This document shows, one piece after another, positions 1-8,545 of a DNA stretch of 64,000 bases. Position numbers and translations under genes: made by a program. Origin of the DNA: Pseudomonadota bacterium (GTDB lineage Bacteria; Desulfobacterota; Desulfobulbia; Desulfobulbales; Desulfocapsaceae); assembly GCA_018820855.1 (NCBI GenBank), contig JAHJNL010000077.1:50766-114765 (forward strand), given 5' to 3'. Position 1 is the stretch's first letter, and each line of letters opens with the position of its first letter. The notes under the pieces were generated by a model. It was not told the origin of the DNA. It did no database searches and saw nothing but the letters and a program-made list of their open reading frames with translations.

Positions 1-99
1 CTTATTCTCAATCTGAGTGATAGGCTTATATATATTTAAGCAGCTTAGTTCCGTTTCAACAAAGTAAATCAAAAGATTAACTACTTGAGGGAGGTCTAG

Positions 100-654
100 G
101 TGGATAAGGAGTATAAATCACACTATTACAGCCATGTGGTCAGAATTGCTTTTTTTCTGGTCATAGGCGGCGTTCTGGCCGTGGTGGCACGTGGGCTGTT
201 TCTGCCTGACACGATGGGACAGTATGGTCACTATCGTGGTAGCAATATCGAGGAACAGAAAAATGTTGAAGTGAGAAATCACACCAATGAATCCTGTTAC
301 GAATGCCATCGCCCAATCAGACTTATTCACAAGGCTGGTGTCCACCAAACAGTCTCCTGTGAATTCTGTCACGGTCCTTATGCAGATCATATTCAAGATG
401 GCAAGTATGTGGAAAAATTGCCGGTGAAGAGAGATATGGAGATTAAGGCTCTCTGCCTTCGTTGCCATAATAAAGTCATTCGCGCCCGTCCTGAAGACTC
501 TATCAAGATGGTTGCCATGCCGCAGCATCTTGAGGAGAAAAAAGTACAGACAGATCACAACTGTAACCAGTGTCATATGGTTCATGATCCGCTGCTCTGG
601 ATAAAAGCGGCCAGAGAGATGATGGGTTTGCCGATGAAGGAGGATAAGAAGTAA
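100..654 (+). CDS. Membrane-anchored tetrahaem cytochrome c
   Basis: This 184-residue protein starts at GTG 100, behind a good ribosome site (GAGGGAGGT, 86-94). One N-terminal membrane helix (about residues 12-34) is uncleaved-looking and would leave the rest in the periplasm. Four CxxCH haem sites begin at Cys66, Cys87, Cys119 and Cys155. It does not look like NapC/NrfH, whose haem spacing and N-terminal pattern differ. It is the first gene of a tight run with an NrfC-like ferredoxin (TAATG overlap), an NrfD-like protein and an octahaem cytochrome. The likely role is electron transfer from the membrane module to the octahaem enzyme. The gene order resembles the cytochrome/FeS/NrfD quinol oxidoreductases (Cbc4 type) of Geobacter. 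The haem count is certain; the partner is inferred. Confidence 0.85.
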   Translation: MDKEYKSHYYSHVVRIAFFLVIGGVLAVVARGLFLPDTMGQYGHYRGSNIEEQKNVEVRNHTNESCYECHRPIRLIHKAGVHQTVSCEFCHGPYADHIQDGKYVEKLPVKRDMEIKALCLRCHNKVIRARPEDSIKMVAMPQHLEEKKVQTDHNCNQCHMVHDPLLWIKAAREMMGLPMKEDKK

Positions 655-1457
655 TGATTGATATAAAAAAGGAAATTCAGAAGGATCGTCGTGCCTTCAT
701 CAAGAACGTCCTTGGTGGAACTATTGCCGGTTCCCTGCTGCTGGTAATTCCAGCAGGTGCAGCACTTGACAGTAAGCTACCCGAGCAGCTTCCTGGAATG
801 AGGGGAGATGATTCGGTATTTACTGAAAAGAAATTTGTCTTCATCGTGGATGTTACCGCCTGCATCGGTTGCGGTTCATGCTGTGTGGCAGATAAGAATG
901 AATACAATGTCCCTGACGGGAACTATCGGACATGGGTTGAGCGTTATATCATTGACGACCATGATGAAGTCTTTGTCGATTCTCCCAATGGCGGTCTCGA
1001 TGGCTATACAGAGCCTCGAACCGATATTCCCTTTCCGGTTCGCGATACCTTTTTCGTCCCCAAGCTCTGTAATATGTGTGAAAAACCCTCCTGTGTTCAG
1101 GTATGTCCGGTTGGCGCGACCTATAAGACAGAGGACGGCTTTATCCTGATTGATAAGGACCGTTGTGTCGGTTGCGGTTACTGCATTCAGGCATGTCCCT
1201 ATTCTGTGCGTTATCTGAATCCGCTGACAAGGACCGCAGATAAATGTACCTGGTGTTACCATCGGGTACGCAAGGGATTGTTACCGGCCTGCGTCAATGT
1301 CTGTCCTGTACATGCCAGAAAATTTGGTGATTTGAACGATAAGACTTCCGAAGTCTATAGGCTTTTACGTGAGCCCCATGTGATCTCTGTACTCAAGCCG
1401 GGTATGGGCAATAAACCAGCGCTTCATTATCTTGGTCTGCGAAGGGAGGTAGTATAA
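654..1457 (+). CDS. Tat-exported NrfC/PsrB-like ferredoxin subunit
   Basis: 267 residues, start overlapping the previous stop by one base (TAATG), so translation is probably coupled. The N-terminus carries a twin-arginine signal (DRRAFIKN) and a hydrophobic stretch. Cysteine clusters typical of four-cluster NrfC/DmsB/PsrB proteins follow: CNMC..SC..CP, CVGCGYCIQACP and CTWC...CVNVCP. The first cluster is odd: it reads CIGCGSCCVAD, with Asp where the fourth Cys normally stands and an extra Cys one place after the third. The protein should pass electrons between the NrfD-like quinol site and the cytochromes on the periplasmic side. The family call is firm; the exact cluster set is not. Confidence 0.88.
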   Translation: MIDIKKEIQKDRRAFIKNVLGGTIAGSLLLVIPAGAALDSKLPEQLPGMRGDDSVFTEKKFVFIVDVTACIGCGSCCVADKNEYNVPDGNYRTWVERYIIDDHDEVFVDSPNGGLDGYTEPRTDIPFPVRDTFFVPKLCNMCEKPSCVQVCPVGATYKTEDGFILIDKDRCVGCGYCIQACPYSVRYLNPLTRTADKCTWCYHRVRKGLLPACVNVCPVHARKFGDLNDKTSEVYRLLREPHVISVLKPGMGNKPALHYLGLRREVV

Positions 1458-2656
1458 TGAGTGTAGCCGCACATGGTGATACTGCCGCCGCAGTAGCAAA
1501 TTATATTTTTCCTAACGATCTTCATGTCCATTGGAGTCTGATGATCGTCCTCTATCCCTACATAACTGGTATTGTGGCAGGGGCATTTATTGTTTCCTCC
1601 CTTTACCACGTTTTTCATATCAAGGAGCTGAAACCCATTTCCAGGTTCTCACTCCTCTTTGCCCTGGCCTTTTTGATTTGTGCAACCTGGCCACTGTTGA
1701 ATCATCTGGGACATCCGGAACGGGCGATGAGTATGATGCTTACTCCGAACCCGACATCAGCCATGGCCGGTTTTGGTTATATCTATTCTGCTTACATGAT
1801 TGTTCTCCTCCTGGAGATTCTTTTTCTCTATCGACCTACCGTAGTTGCTTTGAAAGAACAGGCATCCGGTTTTATGAGAACTGTTTATGGGATACTGTCA
1901 GTCGGCAGTGATAATGTCTCTGAGAAGGCGCTTAAGCTGGATCATAAAATTATCAGTTTTCTTGCCGCAATAGGCATTCCCATGGCCTGTGTCTTACACG
2001 GCTATGTCGGGTTTATCTTTGGCGGGATCAAGGCAAATCCATTATGGGCCACTCCGCTCATGCCTTTGATCTTTCTCCTCTCTGCCTGTGTCTCAGGTAT
2101 CGCCGGGATTATCCTGGCCTATACCCTTATCATGAAGTTCACAGGGCAGCCGTTGGATGTGAACTGTATCCGCACCTGTGTGAAATTTCTGTGGGGATTT
2201 TTTATCCTGGATTTTGTCTTTGAGATGCTGGAGCTTTTCTCCCATTTTTATATGGCAACCCATCATTGGCACACTCTGGAAACCCTTTACTCAGGACCAC
2301 TGTATGTGAGTTTCTGGGTTCTACAGGTGGGCGTGTTCTCTGTTATCCCGTTTTTTGTTCTTATGGCGCTCAGTTTGATTAACTGGAATGACAAGGTCAT
2401 CGCATTCTTTGCTCCTCTGGTTTCCGTGATGATTTTGTGCCAGGTTCTGCTCATGCGCTGGAATGTCGTTGTCGGTGGTCAGCTTATGTCCAAGAGTGAG
2501 AGGGGTGCTACAACATTTCACCCTCAATGGCTTGAAAAAGAGGGTATCCTGCCTGCAATTATTATTATGGTTGCCCCCCTGGTCATTCTCTGGATCCTAG
2601 GCAAGGTCTTACCGTTTTGGCAAAAAGATGATCCGGCAGCACAGCAGGTCGGATGA
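1457..2656 (+). CDS. NrfD/PsrC-like integral membrane quinol subunit
   Basis: 399 residues, ATG overlapping the upstream stop by one base (TAATG), with an AGGGAGG ribosome site. The protein is very hydrophobic with about ten membrane helices, and belongs to the NrfD/PsrC (polysulfide reductase NrfD) family. Such proteins bind quinol in the membrane and exchange electrons with a ferredoxin-like subunit such as its immediate neighbour. There are no haem motifs. With the tetrahaem cytochrome and NrfC-like protein it forms a three-part menaquinol-oxidising module that probably feeds the octahaem cytochrome downstream. Family and membrane location are well supported; quinone type and direction of electron flow are inferred. 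Confidence 0.88.
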   Translation: MSVAAHGDTAAAVANYIFPNDLHVHWSLMIVLYPYITGIVAGAFIVSSLYHVFHIKELKPISRFSLLFALAFLICATWPLLNHLGHPERAMSMMLTPNPTSAMAGFGYIYSAYMIVLLLEILFLYRPTVVALKEQASGFMRTVYGILSVGSDNVSEKALKLDHKIISFLAAIGIPMACVLHGYVGFIFGGIKANPLWATPLMPLIFLLSACVSGIAGIILAYTLIMKFTGQPLDVNCIRTCVKFLWGFFILDFVFEMLELFSHFYMATHHWHTLETLYSGPLYVSFWVLQVGVFSVIPFFVLMALSLINWNDKVIAFFAPLVSVMILCQVLLMRWNVVVGGQLMSKSERGATTFHPQWLEKEGILPAIIIMVAPLVILWILGKVLPFWQKDDPAAQQVG

Positions 2657-2800
2657 TCTGATCAATTGTGAGAACTGCGATCAATGCGTTCATTCAACCG
2701 AAAGGAGGAAATTGCTGGGGAAAAAGAAGTTTCACAGAAGATGCCGGTTGGTTCCGGTGTGAAAAGTGTTTTACTTTCTACTATTCGGGAGGAAAGAAAT

Positions 2801-4387
2801 ATGCAGTATTGGAAGACGACTCTTTCAATGGCAACTCTTGGTTTGTTGCTTGCCAGCCCATCGTTTGCAACAACAAAGGCAGCAATGAATACCCAGGATG
2901 TAGCTGTTAAAGAGATGAATGTTAAATGCATTAACTGTCATCAGAAAGAAAATTACTCACTGGTTATGCAGTGGAAGAACTCTCCCCATGCAGCAGCCCA
3001 GGACGGACAGGTAGGCTGTTATAACTGCCATGCCGCTGAACAGGGCGATGAGACATCCTACATGCATGAGGGAGCACTGATCAAAACCATCATGACTCCC
3101 AAGGACTGCGGCTATTGTCATGAGAATGAAGTGAAGCAGCAGGCTCCTTCTCATCATGCCTCTGCCGGTCAGATTATGGCTTCTCTTGATAATGTGGTCG
3201 GTGAAGTCATCTGTTCCATGGAAGACAAGGCTGATGCCGTTAACGGTTGCTGGCAGTGTCACGGTTCCATCATCAAGGTTCAGAAAGGCAAGGACGGCAA
3301 GCCGCTGCTCAATCAATTCAAGGCCGTCATGCTTGACCCCACGACTTATCCCAACAGTGGTATCGGTCGTCTGAATCCGGATGGAACCAAGGGCGCCTGT
3401 AATGCCTGTCATGGCAAACATTCCTTTAAAGCATCTACTGCCCGTCAGCCGGAGAACTGTGGAAAATGCCATCTCGGTCCTGATCATCCGCAGATGGAAA
3501 TCTATAATGAGTCCAAGCACGGTATTGCCTATTACTCCGCATCTCGGGATCGCGGTATGAATGGTATGAATATCCATAAATCAGGAAAATGGGTACTTGG
3601 TAAAGACTATTACACTGCCCCGACCTGTTCTACCTGTCATATGGGTTCATTTGTAAAATCTGATGGATCAGTTTCAGAGAACACCCATAATGTGGGTGAT
3701 CGTATTTCCTGGACCCTGCGTCCTAAAGTATCTGTCAAGCTGAACCGTGTTGTCTTTGAAGACGGCACCCAGAAAGATATTCCCGGCGATATTGCTCCGC
3801 AACCAGGTCAGCTTATCAAGTACAAGGAATTTAAATTTGTTGATGATAAATGGAAGGAAGTACCTGTTGAAAAAGAAGCCGTCGAAGTTGTTGCCTGGGA
3901 AGAGCGTCGCGGTAACATGAAGGCTGTCTGCAAGCAGTGTCATGGTGAACAGAAGGTTGATAATTTCTATATACAATTTGACGCCCTTGTTGTGACCTAT
4001 AACGAGAAATTCGCCAAACCTGCCCAAAAGCTGTTCAAGATGGCCATGGATGATGGTCTTATTCACGGATCCACCTTTCATACCGAATTGGGCTGGCACT
4101 GGTGGGAGCTCTGGCATCATGAGGGACGTCGTGCCCGTCACGGTGCAGCTATGCAGGGCCCGGACTACACCCATTGGCATGGTATGTATGATGTTGCCCA
4201 TAACTTCTATTTCAAGTTCATCCCTGAGCTCATGCATCTCGCTGAGAAAAAAGGCATGACCGAGAAATATAAAAAAGAAGTTGGCGAAATCTTAGCCAAG
4301 CCTGAGCATCAGTGGTACCAGAAAGGTTTTGGTGAAGGTGTCATGGAAGACATCAAGGCCCAGGAAAAGGCTCGTTACAAACAGTAA
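2801..4387 (+). CDS. Octahaem cytochrome c of the hydroxylamine oxidoreductase (HAO) family
   Basis: The frame is open from 2684, but ATG 2801 is chosen. It follows GGGAGGA at 2787-2793 and opens with a clean signal peptide ending SPSFA. The 528-residue precursor has eight CxxCH sites at Cys43, 73, 103, 150, 200, 220, 276 and 377. HAO-family landmarks are SKHGIAYY, APTCSTCHMG, THNVGDRISWTLRP and a C-terminal GPDYTHWHG. In ammonia oxidisers HAO oxidises hydroxylamine. Relatives in nitrate ammonifiers reduce nitrite and hydroxylamine, and the upstream quinol module and downstream nap genes favour that reductive role. Tyr456 lies 72 residues from the C-terminus, near where the cross-linking Tyr of Nitrosomonas HAO lies (from memory), so the direction is not settled by sequence alone. 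Octahaem tetrathionate reductase and MccA sulfite reductase fit less well. Confidence 0.88.
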   Translation: MQYWKTTLSMATLGLLLASPSFATTKAAMNTQDVAVKEMNVKCINCHQKENYSLVMQWKNSPHAAAQDGQVGCYNCHAAEQGDETSYMHEGALIKTIMTPKDCGYCHENEVKQQAPSHHASAGQIMASLDNVVGEVICSMEDKADAVNGCWQCHGSIIKVQKGKDGKPLLNQFKAVMLDPTTYPNSGIGRLNPDGTKGACNACHGKHSFKASTARQPENCGKCHLGPDHPQMEIYNESKHGIAYYSASRDRGMNGMNIHKSGKWVLGKDYYTAPTCSTCHMGSFVKSDGSVSENTHNVGDRISWTLRPKVSVKLNRVVFEDGTQKDIPGDIAPQPGQLIKYKEFKFVDDKWKEVPVEKEAVEVVAWEERRGNMKAVCKQCHGEQKVDNFYIQFDALVVTYNEKFAKPAQKLFKMAMDDGLIHGSTFHTELGWHWWELWHHEGRRARHGAAMQGPDYTHWHGMYDVAHNFYFKFIPELMHLAEKKGMTEKYKKEVGEILAKPEHQWYQKGFGEGVMEDIKAQEKARYKQ

Positions 4388-4407
4388 TCTGCTATTATCT
4401 AAAAATT

Positions 4408-4439
4408 ACGCCCCGGCATGCTTCGAGATGCCGGGGCGT
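4408..4439 (+). terminator. GC-rich hairpin after the HAO-like gene
   Basis: A perfect 12-bp stem (ACGCCCCGGCAT paired with ATGCCGGGGCGT) with an 8-nt loop lies 20 bases after the stop. No long U run follows, so it may be a weak terminator or a 3' stabiliser rather than a full stop. Confidence 0.55.
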
Positions 4440-4480
4440 CTCAATTATCTCTTGTTCTCGTCTCTTCAGGGTGATTGCAG

Positions 4481-4532
4481 ATTACGCTTGCTGGTTTTCT
4501 TAAGGCCTTCACTGGGAACCAGCAAGCGTAAT
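4481..4532 (+). repeat. 16-bp inverted repeat upstream of the 4567 gene
   Basis: ATTACGCTTGCTGGTT (4481-4496) is exactly reversed at 4517-4532, with a 20-nt loop. It sits 34 bases before the next start codon and close behind the first hairpin. It could be a second terminator, an RNA processing or stability element, or an operator. Confidence 0.6.
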
Positions 4533-4566
4533 CCGTAAACATCTCTTGTACTCAAAAGGAAAATGC

Positions 4567-5229
4567 ATGAAAAATCCCATAATATCAAAATGGAAGACAG
4601 TCCTCTTGGTTTTGCTCATCGTTTTTATGACCTTTGCCGCAGGGACAGGACAAGGCCAGACGGTGGATTATGATGCCATGTCCAGGACCGAGCTGCAAAA
4701 TAAGATTGCAACGTTGGGACTTGGCTTAGGAAGCTACATTGTCGGCAGAGAGCTGACCCCGGAACAGCAGGCAACGGCTGAGAAAGATTCTGCATACAAG
4801 TCTTATCCTGGGACAGTGAAATTTAAGGATAAGGACATCTTTGTCATTGCCGATCAGGAGACAAAGGTGGTGATAGCCCTTTATGTAAGGAATAAACAGG
4901 CAACGCAAGATGATTTCAAAGCAATGATAGGTGAATTGATGATGCGCTTTGGTGAACCCACTGCTGAGGCCCATGGAAAAACAATTTACTGGAATTATGC
5001 CGCGGATGGATTGATTACTGAAGAACTGTACAGGACAGTGAAAGACAAAGGTCTGCTGGAAACCCTTGGGGTGCTGGCAACTGTCAAATTCAGCTCCAGT
5101 CAGAGCGTAGATGAGCTCTCTGCAACAGCGAAAGAAGAGAAAGATGAGGCTGAAAAATCAATAGCCAGCAGTGATAATTATGTGATGATTCAGTCAGACG
5201 TTTTATCAAAGAAATATATGGGGAATTAG
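4567..5229 (+). CDS. Exported protein of unknown function
   Basis: ATG 4567 is chosen because AAAAGGA lies 6 bases upstream; an in-frame upstream codon at 4546 lacks a site. The 220-residue product has an N-terminal signal or anchor (about residues 12-32). The soluble part has the pattern of a small mixed alpha/beta domain (KFKDKDIFVIAD, VVIALYVRNKQ) and a charged, Lys/Glu-rich tail. There are no Cys pairs or haem sites. I do not recognise the family. Its place between the HAO-like gene and napM suggests an accessory to periplasmic nitrogen-oxide respiration, but this is position only. Confidence 0.7.
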   Translation: MKNPIISKWKTVLLVLLIVFMTFAAGTGQGQTVDYDAMSRTELQNKIATLGLGLGSYIVGRELTPEQQATAEKDSAYKSYPGTVKFKDKDIFVIADQETKVVIALYVRNKQATQDDFKAMIGELMMRFGEPTAEAHGKTIYWNYAADGLITEELYRTVKDKGLLETLGVLATVKFSSSQSVDELSATAKEEKDEAEKSIASSDNYVMIQSDVLSKKYMGN

Positions 5230-5281
5230 TCGGCTGGCCGTTTACGGGAACATTCTAAAATTTCAATGGATACCTATTTGC

Positions 5282-5584
5282 ATGCAGAAATTTGTTGTCA
5301 TCGTAATCATGTTGCTTGTCAGTTCCTGTTCGGCCCCAACCAAGGTTGCCACTGAATTACCGGACAGTTCCGAACTGCCAAGGATGCCGGACGAGTACCG
5401 GGATAAGGATAAAAGGATAACGGATCCCGTTGGCATGTGGGTCTATGATGCTGCTGAAAAACAGGCAGAGGATGATTATTTCGGAGTCGAGGTGCTTTCC
5501 CTTGAGGAATCTCAGAGGATTTTACGGGATCGTAAAGAGGCACAAAAGAATGAGTCTTCGAGCGCAGAAAAAGAAAGTAAATAG
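5282..5584 (+). CDS. Small lipoprotein of unknown function
   Basis: 100 residues. The N-terminus is a lipoprotein signal with lipobox LVSSC (Cys16). The mature part is short and very charged, with Asp/Glu/Arg/Lys-rich segments and no known motif. The ribosome site is weak, and the gene follows the unknown exported protein after 52 bases, so they are probably cotranscribed. Its location in the nap/HAO island suggests an envelope accessory role. Function unknown. Confidence 0.65.
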   Translation: MQKFVVIVIMLLVSSCSAPTKVATELPDSSELPRMPDEYRDKDKRITDPVGMWVYDAAEKQAEDDYFGVEVLSLEESQRILRDRKEAQKNESSSAEKESK

Positions 5585-5738
5585 TCTGGAAACAGATAAC
5601 GCGGAATCGATTTTTATCCTCTAGAGGCAGCTTTTCTTGAAGCAAAGAGGGGAGCTTTTTTACTGAAACTTTCGTGAGTCTTGTTTTGGCAAGAAAGAGA
5701 TTGTTGTTTCATTTGATTTCAACATCGGGAGGTTGTAC

Positions 5739-6119
5739 ATGAAAAAACTGTTTGCTCTCAATCTATTATTGGCGGTTTTCTTTCTCTTCTGGGCTTGTAT
5801 CGGTTCGGAAAGCAGTGGTGTGGTGAATGCCACCACAGTTTCTGCTCATCCTGACGTCAGTGAACAGGAAAAACTCCTGCCTTGTTTCCAGTGTCACCAG
5901 GAGGCCACACCTGAGATCTATGACGAATGGTTCAATTCGCTTCATGGTATCGGTATGGTGAAGTGTTATCAGTGTCACGGGACCTATGAAAATTTTAAAA
6001 AGGAACCTGCGGCCTCCGACTGTATGGTCTGTCATGCCGACCAGATCGAGAAATGTCCCCAAGACAAGAAATGCTGGTCTTGTCATAACGCCCATACTTT
6101 TAAGCGAAACAATAAATAG
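5739..6119 (+). CDS. napM: Small tetrahaem cytochrome c, NapM-like
   Basis: ATG 5739 has GGGAGG 6 bases upstream; an upstream TTG in frame lacks spacing. The 126-residue product has an N-terminal hydrophobic export segment ending near WAC (Cys20, not a canonical lipobox). Four CxxCH sites start at Cys49, Cys76, Cys95 and Cys112. It ends 9 bases before napA, as napM does in the napCMADGH cluster of Desulfovibrio desulfuricans. The likely role is delivering electrons to NapA in place of NapB, which is absent here. Haem content is certain; the NapM name rests on size, haem number and position. Confidence 0.78.
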   Translation: MKKLFALNLLLAVFFLFWACIGSESSGVVNATTVSAHPDVSEQEKLLPCFQCHQEATPEIYDEWFNSLHGIGMVKCYQCHGTYENFKKEPAASDCMVCHADQIEKCPQDKKCWSCHNAHTFKRNNK

Positions 6120-6128
6120 GAGGGAACC

Positions 6129-8516
6129 ATGGTACAGTCAAGACGTGAATTTCTGAAACGAACCGCAGCACTCAGTGCGGCCTCCTATGTGGGCATGACC
6201 CTTCCCTTCCGTGAGGAAGGATTGGCTCGGGCTGCTGATGATACTGTCTGGCATCGAGGATCCTGCAGACTCTGTGGAGTCGGTTGCAGGGTGGAACTCG
6301 GTGTAAAAGACAGCAAGCCTGTGGCGCTTCGAGGAGTACCGAAATCAAGAACAAATTACGGATATGTGTGCATGAAGGGCATGCTTTTCTGGAAGGTGAT
6401 GAATCATGCCGAACGCTTGACGACTCCCCTTTATCGAGCCCAAAAATCAGACAAGTTTAAAGCCATTTCCTGGGATGAGGCCCTGGATATTGCAGCCGGG
6501 AAATTTGCCTCGGCAGTCAAAGAGCATGGCAATGATTCCGTGGCCTATTACGGATCGGGTCAGGCCCTGACTGAAGAAACCTATTTTTTTCAGAAAATCT
6601 TTCGGGGCGGGCTGCAGACCAACAATGTGGAGGGGAATCCCAGGCTTTGTATGGCCAGTGCGGTGGGCGGCTATCTCACCTCTTTTGGTGCAGATGAACC
6701 CATAGGCGGCTATGCTGATATCGAAAAGGCCGACTGCATGTTCATTATCGGCTCGAATATGGCAGAAGCGCATCCCGTGATTTTCAGACGGGTGATGCGA
6801 CGGAAACTGGACAACCCGGAAGTTACCATTATCAACGCCGATCCTCGTATTTCTCTTACCTCCCGTATCGCTGATATCCACCTCCAGTTCAAACCTGGGA
6901 CTGATCTTGCCCTGTTGAATGCCATGGCCCATGTTATCGTCAAAGAAAAGCTCTATGACAAAAAATTTATTGATGACTATACGACCTTTAAAACAGGGAA
7001 GGGAGATCTTGCCGATCTTGCTCAGTATGAGATATTTCTGGCAGACTATACCCCGGAACAGGCGGCAAAAACCATGGGCGGCAAGGTGACGGCCGATCAG
7101 ATTCGGGAAGTAGCGCGTCGATTTGCCACCTCCAAGGGAACGATGAGTTTCTGGACAATGGGACTCAACCAGCGTAAACAAGGCGTCTGGGCCAACAATC
7201 TGGTTCATAACCTGCATATCCTCACCGGACAGCTTCTGAAAGAGGGCGCGGACAGTCTTTCTCTTACCGGCCAGCCCAACGCCTGTGGCGGCGTGCGGGA
7301 AGGTGGCGGACTCTGTCATATCCTGCCAGGGCACCGACTGGTGGCGAAGGAACCCCTGCGCAACCAGGTGGAGGAGGCCTGGGGAATTCCCAAGGGGCGC
7401 ATACCACCTAAGCCCGGTTATCATACCATGGCCATGTTCACGGCAGTGAACGAGAAGAAGATCAAGGCCATGTGGATCAACTGTACCAGTCCTGTACAGA
7501 GTCTGCCCAACTGTAATCTCTACAACGAGGGAATGGCCAGGGATGATACCTTTATCGTCTGTACCGATATCTTTCCGACATTGACCACTGAGCTTGCAGC
7601 CAATCTTGTCCTGCCCACTGCCTTTCATTTTGAAAAGACCGGGGTGTATGGATGTACCGAGCGTCGTTCTCAGTTGACCAGGAAGGCCATTGATCCGCCC
7701 AAGGGCGCCAAACCGGAAGTCTGGATTATCCGGGAGTGGGGCAGAAAACTTGCCGAAAAACTGAATGATCCGGTGATCACTCAGTGCATCAAACCCTTTG
7801 AGGGGCTGGAAGAAGGATACGAGCTGCCCAAGGCCATCTGGGATGAATATTCTCAGAAACTGACCAAGGGGCGCGACAACGACCTGCGTGGGGCCACCTA
7901 TGAGGTGCTGGAACAGATGTATGATGGTGTGCAGTGGCCGGCGCCGACTGAGGAGTATGCCCTCACGGGTGGGACTGTAAAGAAGTTTGTCCGGGGGATG
8001 GACCCCATGGCAGACAGTCATGCCAAGGACGATAGGCCCTATCAGTTTTACGGCCCGGCCCATCCGGATCAAAAGCTCTGGATATGGATGCGTCCCCAGG
8101 CCGATCCGGAAGAGATTCCTGATGCCGAGTATCCCTTCTACCTCTCAACCGGTCGAATTATTGATCATTGGCACACCATGAGTATGACCGGTCGGGTAAA
8201 GGAACTGCTGCGGGCCAACCCCTATGCCTATATCGAGGTCAACCCGGTAGATGCCGGACGTATGGGCATCAAGCCCGGAGATATGGTGGAGGTCACCTCA
8301 AGGCGCGGGACAAATGTCCTGCCGGCCAAGGTCTATGAAGGTCCCATTGAAGGGATGGTCTTTGTCTATTGGCATGATCAGCATCCTGACCGTATGATCA
8401 ACAAGGTAACCAAAGACGCCTATGATCCCGGTTCCAAGGAGCCCGAGTTCAAAATCTGTGCCTGCAAGGTGCAAAAGGTTTCCGGGCCTAAGGCTTTAAA
8501 ACCCTACATCGTTTAG
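6129..8516 (+). CDS. napA: Periplasmic nitrate reductase catalytic subunit NapA
   Basis: 795 residues with an AGGAGGG ribosome site. The N-terminus carries a Tat signal (SRREFLKR). The [4Fe-4S] ligands are Cys46, Cys49, Cys53 and Cys81, with the electron-relay Lys83 in CMKG. The molybdenum-ligating Cys is Cys174 within NPRLCMASAV, a NapA hallmark. Other NapA landmarks are GSNMAEAHPV, LTGQPNACGG, FEKTGVYG and STGRIIDHWH. The enzyme reduces nitrate to nitrite in the periplasm with a bis-MGD cofactor. Its size is close to the monomeric Desulfovibrio enzyme. A hairpin lies between it and napD. Formate dehydrogenase is excluded because the ligand sits in the NapA motif. Confidence 0.95.
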   Translation: MVQSRREFLKRTAALSAASYVGMTLPFREEGLARAADDTVWHRGSCRLCGVGCRVELGVKDSKPVALRGVPKSRTNYGYVCMKGMLFWKVMNHAERLTTPLYRAQKSDKFKAISWDEALDIAAGKFASAVKEHGNDSVAYYGSGQALTEETYFFQKIFRGGLQTNNVEGNPRLCMASAVGGYLTSFGADEPIGGYADIEKADCMFIIGSNMAEAHPVIFRRVMRRKLDNPEVTIINADPRISLTSRIADIHLQFKPGTDLALLNAMAHVIVKEKLYDKKFIDDYTTFKTGKGDLADLAQYEIFLADYTPEQAAKTMGGKVTADQIREVARRFATSKGTMSFWTMGLNQRKQGVWANNLVHNLHILTGQLLKEGADSLSLTGQPNACGGVREGGGLCHILPGHRLVAKEPLRNQVEEAWGIPKGRIPPKPGYHTMAMFTAVNEKKIKAMWINCTSPVQSLPNCNLYNEGMARDDTFIVCTDIFPTLTTELAANLVLPTAFHFEKTGVYGCTERRSQLTRKAIDPPKGAKPEVWIIREWGRKLAEKLNDPVITQCIKPFEGLEEGYELPKAIWDEYSQKLTKGRDNDLRGATYEVLEQMYDGVQWPAPTEEYALTGGTVKKFVRGMDPMADSHAKDDRPYQFYGPAHPDQKLWIWMRPQADPEEIPDAEYPFYLSTGRIIDHWHTMSMTGRVKELLRANPYAYIEVNPVDAGRMGIKPGDMVEVTSRRGTNVLPAKVYEGPIEGMVFVYWHDQHPDRMINKVTKDAYDPGSKEPEFKICACKVQKVSGPKALKPYIV

Positions 8517-8545
8517 GTAAAAGCTCATCAGCACTCCACCTGCGC

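Noticed and set aside
100..654. NapC/NrfH
   Set aside because: Haem order and N-terminal pattern do not match that family; only the general form of membrane anchor plus four haems agrees.
2684..2800. Longer N-terminus for the HAO-like protein
   Set aside because: The frame is open, but it lacks a ribosome site and would place a charged stretch before the signal peptide at 2801.
2801..4387. MccA-type octahaem sulfite reductase or tetrathionate reductase
   Set aside because: All eight haem motifs are CxxCH with no long-spaced haem motif, and the HAO-specific segments fit better.
6447..8072. 541-residue frame on the minus strand opposite napA
   Set aside because: It is the shadow of napA, which has clear motifs; the minus frame has no known domain.
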